A stretch of DNA of 8,509 nt from Ktedonobacter sp. 13_1_20CM_4_53_11. GTDB lineage: Bacteria > Chloroflexota > Ktedonobacteria > Ktedonobacterales > Ktedonobacteraceae. Position 1 is the stretch's first letter. The number at the start of each line of letters is the position of its first letter. Both the position numbers and the translations under genes were made by a program. Below are positions 7,119-8,509 of this stretch, piece by piece. Location: positions 1 to 8,509 of the forward strand of contig MNIY01000095.1 in assembly GCA_001919995.1 (NCBI GenBank). Direction: 5' to 3'. The notes under the pieces were generated by a model. The model was not told the origin of the DNA and made no database searches. It saw only the letters and a list, made by a program, of their open reading frames with translations.

Positions 7119-7346
7119 CTAGTCCCTGTCGAACTCATCGTCTATTTCAGCTTTTGTAGCACGCGGCAGCACCTGCTTCGTGCGTCGCTCAACCTCTGAG
7201 CGCGGTAATAATACACGACGCCCGCACTTCTCGCAGCTTAAGCCGATGTCGGCCCCCAGCCTCACGACGACCCAATCATAGTTTCCACATGGGTGCGGCT
7301 TGCGCAGGCGCAATCGATCTCCTATCTCAAGATGCATGGGTGTCAT
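7119..7346 (-). CDS. DUF951 family small protein
   Basis: This 75-residue protein is of unknown function. It matches the DUF951 pattern: an opening GD followed by basic residues (LEIGDRLRLRK), HPCG (H18, C20), a Trp-Val segment (YDWVVVRLGADIGL), CEKCGRR (C38, C41) and LPRSEVERR. The three cysteines and one histidine suggest a small zinc-binding fold, which is inference. The tail after about 60 is acidic (EIDDEFDRD). The start is uncertain: the ATG at 7346 has AGAAGG 12 bases upstream (7364-7359), while the ATG at 7337 fits the family's usual opening but lacks a ribosome binding site. An upstream TTG at 7406 would add 20 unusual residues. The start overlaps the end of nadD by 20 bp (or 11 bp), so translation is probably coupled. 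In many Firmicutes, DUF951 genes sit next to an MscS-type channel gene, as here. Confidence 0.85.
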   Translation of the reverse strand: MTPMHLEIGDRLRLRKPHPCGNYDWVVVRLGADIGLSCEKCGRRVLLPRSEVERRTKQVLPRATKAEIDDEFDRD

Positions 7347-8010
7347 GTCGTTGTGTTGCCTTCTCTCCCTGTCCATAAAGTCGATGTTCGATAATATATT
7401 GCTCAACCGCTTCCGCTGTTTGGTATTTAATTGGTCTACCTTCCGCCACCCGTTGACGCAAGTCCGTCGCTGATATCTCCAGTTGTGGCGCCGGCATTGT
7501 CAGCAGGCGCCGCTTGAGTCCCGGCAATCGTTCCTCTAGCTGATCACGATACCCGGGTACTTCTATATATCCTGGACGATGGACAGCGACAAGATGGGTG
7601 ACCTGTTCCAGTATCCCTACTGGATTATACCATGTAGGTAACTCTTCCAGACTGTCCCAGCCGATCACGAAGTAGATCTCCGTCTCTTCTCCCCACTTTT
7701 CGCGTAATAACCTGAGCGTTTCCACTGTATACGATGGCCCCGGTCGCTCGACATCGACGGTAGAGATGCTAAAGTGCGGGTTCGAAGCTATTGCCAGCTC
7801 AACCATAGCGAGTCGATGCCGCGTCTCCGAAATTGTTTTCTCCGGCTTGTGCGGCGGATAGCCAGCAGGCACGAACACCATTTTAGTCAGGTCAAGTGCC
7901 GTCCGCACCTCTTCGGCTATAACCAGGTGACCGTAGTGAATCGGGTCAAACGTGCCCCCTAACAGGCCAAACCGCTGTACGTCTCGCTGTGATCTATTAT
8001 AATGTTGCAA
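7327..8010 (-). CDS. nadD: Nicotinate-nucleotide adenylyltransferase
   Basis: NadD transfers AMP from ATP to nicotinate mononucleotide, making deamido-NAD in the NAD biosynthesis pathway in the cytoplasm. The 227-residue product carries the nucleotidyltransferase signature GGTFDPIHYGHL (18-29, with H25 and H28 forming the HxxH), PPHK, SYTVETLR, the family-specific FVIGWDSLEELPTWYNP region, and ISATDLR (179-185), which binds ATP phosphates. It is slightly longer than usual (about 190-215): some 12 extra residues precede the first strand and a polar tail (GEKATQRHDTHAS) ends it. No ATG or GTG exists before the signature, so the start is taken as TTG at 8010 with AGGAG ten bases upstream. An in-frame ATT at 8016 is a less likely choice. 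It lies 41 bp after the channel gene, and its last 20 bases overlap the DUF951 gene. Confidence 0.95.
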   Translation of the reverse strand: MQHYNRSQRDVQRFGLLGGTFDPIHYGHLVIAEEVRTALDLTKMVFVPAGYPPHKPEKTISETRHRLAMVELAIASNPHFSISTVDVERPGPSYTVETLRLLREKWGEETEIYFVIGWDSLEELPTWYNPVGILEQVTHLVAVHRPGYIEVPGYRDQLEERLPGLKRRLLTMPAPQLEISATDLRQRVAEGRPIKYQTAEAVEQYIIEHRLYGQGEKATQRHDTHAS

Positions 8011-8020
8011 CGAAATCTTT

Positions 8021-8025
8021 CTCCT
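8021..8025 (-). promoter_or_regulatory. Ribosome binding site of nadD supporting a TTG start
   Basis: AGGAG on the minus strand lies ten bases before TTG at 8010, slightly long but workable spacing. It is the only Shine-Dalgarno between the channel gene stop and the NadD signature. Confidence 0.5.
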
Positions 8026-8051
8026 GTAGGGAACGAGCTAGTACTGTTGAC

Positions 8052-8509
8052 TTATGCTATTTCAACTGTTGAATCGACATAAGACAGGTCTGCTTTGGGA
8101 AGAGCTTTACGGAGAGTATACATTACGTCGGAAATGCTGGCAAACTTTCCTTTCCTTATCCAGAAATGGACGAGCAATACAACATGCTCAGCTGTATAGT
8201 TGCTCACTACGACGATTGGCGCTGGCACCTCCGCGACAGTGTCAGTCTCTTTAAGCGTCTTGAGAATCTGGTCGAGCGTCTCTTGCTTGTCAAATGCTTC
8301 GATTGACAAGCTCACGTTGATCGTGGAGCGCCTCTCTGCATAATAGGAGTTACTGATGACGATGCCCCCAAAAACAAGTGTGTTGGGCACGATCACCTGC
8401 TCACCACTGGAGATACGCAACTTGGTTGCGCGCAGTTCGATGCTTTCAACCACGCCCGTGTGTAGAGGAGCATAGGCGGCATTGCTAATGGTGATCGAAT
8501 CGCCGATAT
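8052..8509 (-). CDS. MscS-family mechanosensitive ion channel, C-terminal part
   Basis: The last 151 residues of a small-conductance mechanosensitive channel are visible. Such channels open under membrane tension to release solutes during osmotic downshock. The reading frame is open to the window edge, so the transmembrane helices, including the pore helix, lie outside. What is seen begins in the beta domain (IGDSITI, then GVVESIELRATKLRISSGE, VIVPN, IVISN), the hallmark of the MscS middle domain. It continues into the alpha/beta C-terminal domain (for example VVLLVHFWIRKGKF and VMYTLRKAL) and ends at TAA. A GTG at 8453 is internal to the conserved GVVESI motif and is not a start. This gene is upstream of nadD by 41 bp and likely heads or shares its transcript. 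Confidence 0.9.
   Translation of the reverse strand, partial: IGDSITISNAAYAPLHTGVVESIELRATKLRISSGEQVIVPNTLVFGGIVISNSYYAERRSTINVSLSIEAFDKQETLDQILKTLKETDTVAEVPAPIVVVSNYTAEHVVLLVHFWIRKGKFASISDVMYTLRKALPKADLSYVDSTVEIA

Noticed and set aside
7996..8001. Perfect TATAAT on the minus strand just inside nadD
   Set aside because: There is no -35 box at 16-18 bp upstream and no extended -10 TG. It would start transcription inside the NadD coding region, so it is probably codon chance.

Overview
The window looks like ordinary chromosomal sequence of a moderately GC-rich bacterium (about 55% GC by eye). The best taxonomic guess is a Chloroflexota member of the Ktedonobacteria type. That rests on protein flavour, a MutL that keeps an endonuclease motif, and the presence of a DUF951 protein. 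It is an inference, not something the sequence proves. There are no RNA genes, insertion sequences, CRISPR arrays or other mobile features.

Layout. Bases 1-277 are non-coding. They hold a very good sigma70-type promoter (TTGACA, 17 bp, TATAAA), a pair of TTTTGCCA direct repeats 21 bp apart just upstream of it, a short perfect palindrome, and at the extreme left edge a minus-strand Shine-Dalgarno pointing to a divergent gene off the window. On the plus strand mutS (278-3064) and mutL (3064-4818) follow, overlapping by one base (TGATG). They form a two-gene mismatch-repair operon: MutS recognises mismatches, and MutL is recruited and probably nicks the daughter strand.

From 8509 down to 4825 everything is on the minus strand and closely packed, probably one operon. 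In transcription order: the C-terminal part of an MscS-family mechanosensitive channel (cut by the window edge), nadD (nicotinate-nucleotide adenylyltransferase, NAD synthesis), a small DUF951 protein overlapping the end of nadD, a 12-helix MFS exporter, and a membrane protein with an HELSH zinc-protease-like motif. Gaps are 41, -20, 33 and 29 bp. The mut operon and this cluster converge with only 6 bp between stop codons and no visible terminator.

No clearly new multi-gene system is visible. The points most worth a second look are the HELSH membrane protein paired with an exporter, the MscS-NadD-DUF951 neighbourhood (which recalls the MscS-DUF951 pairing of Firmicutes), the MutL endonuclease domain with altered residues in three conserved motifs, and the long repeat-bearing linker in MutS.
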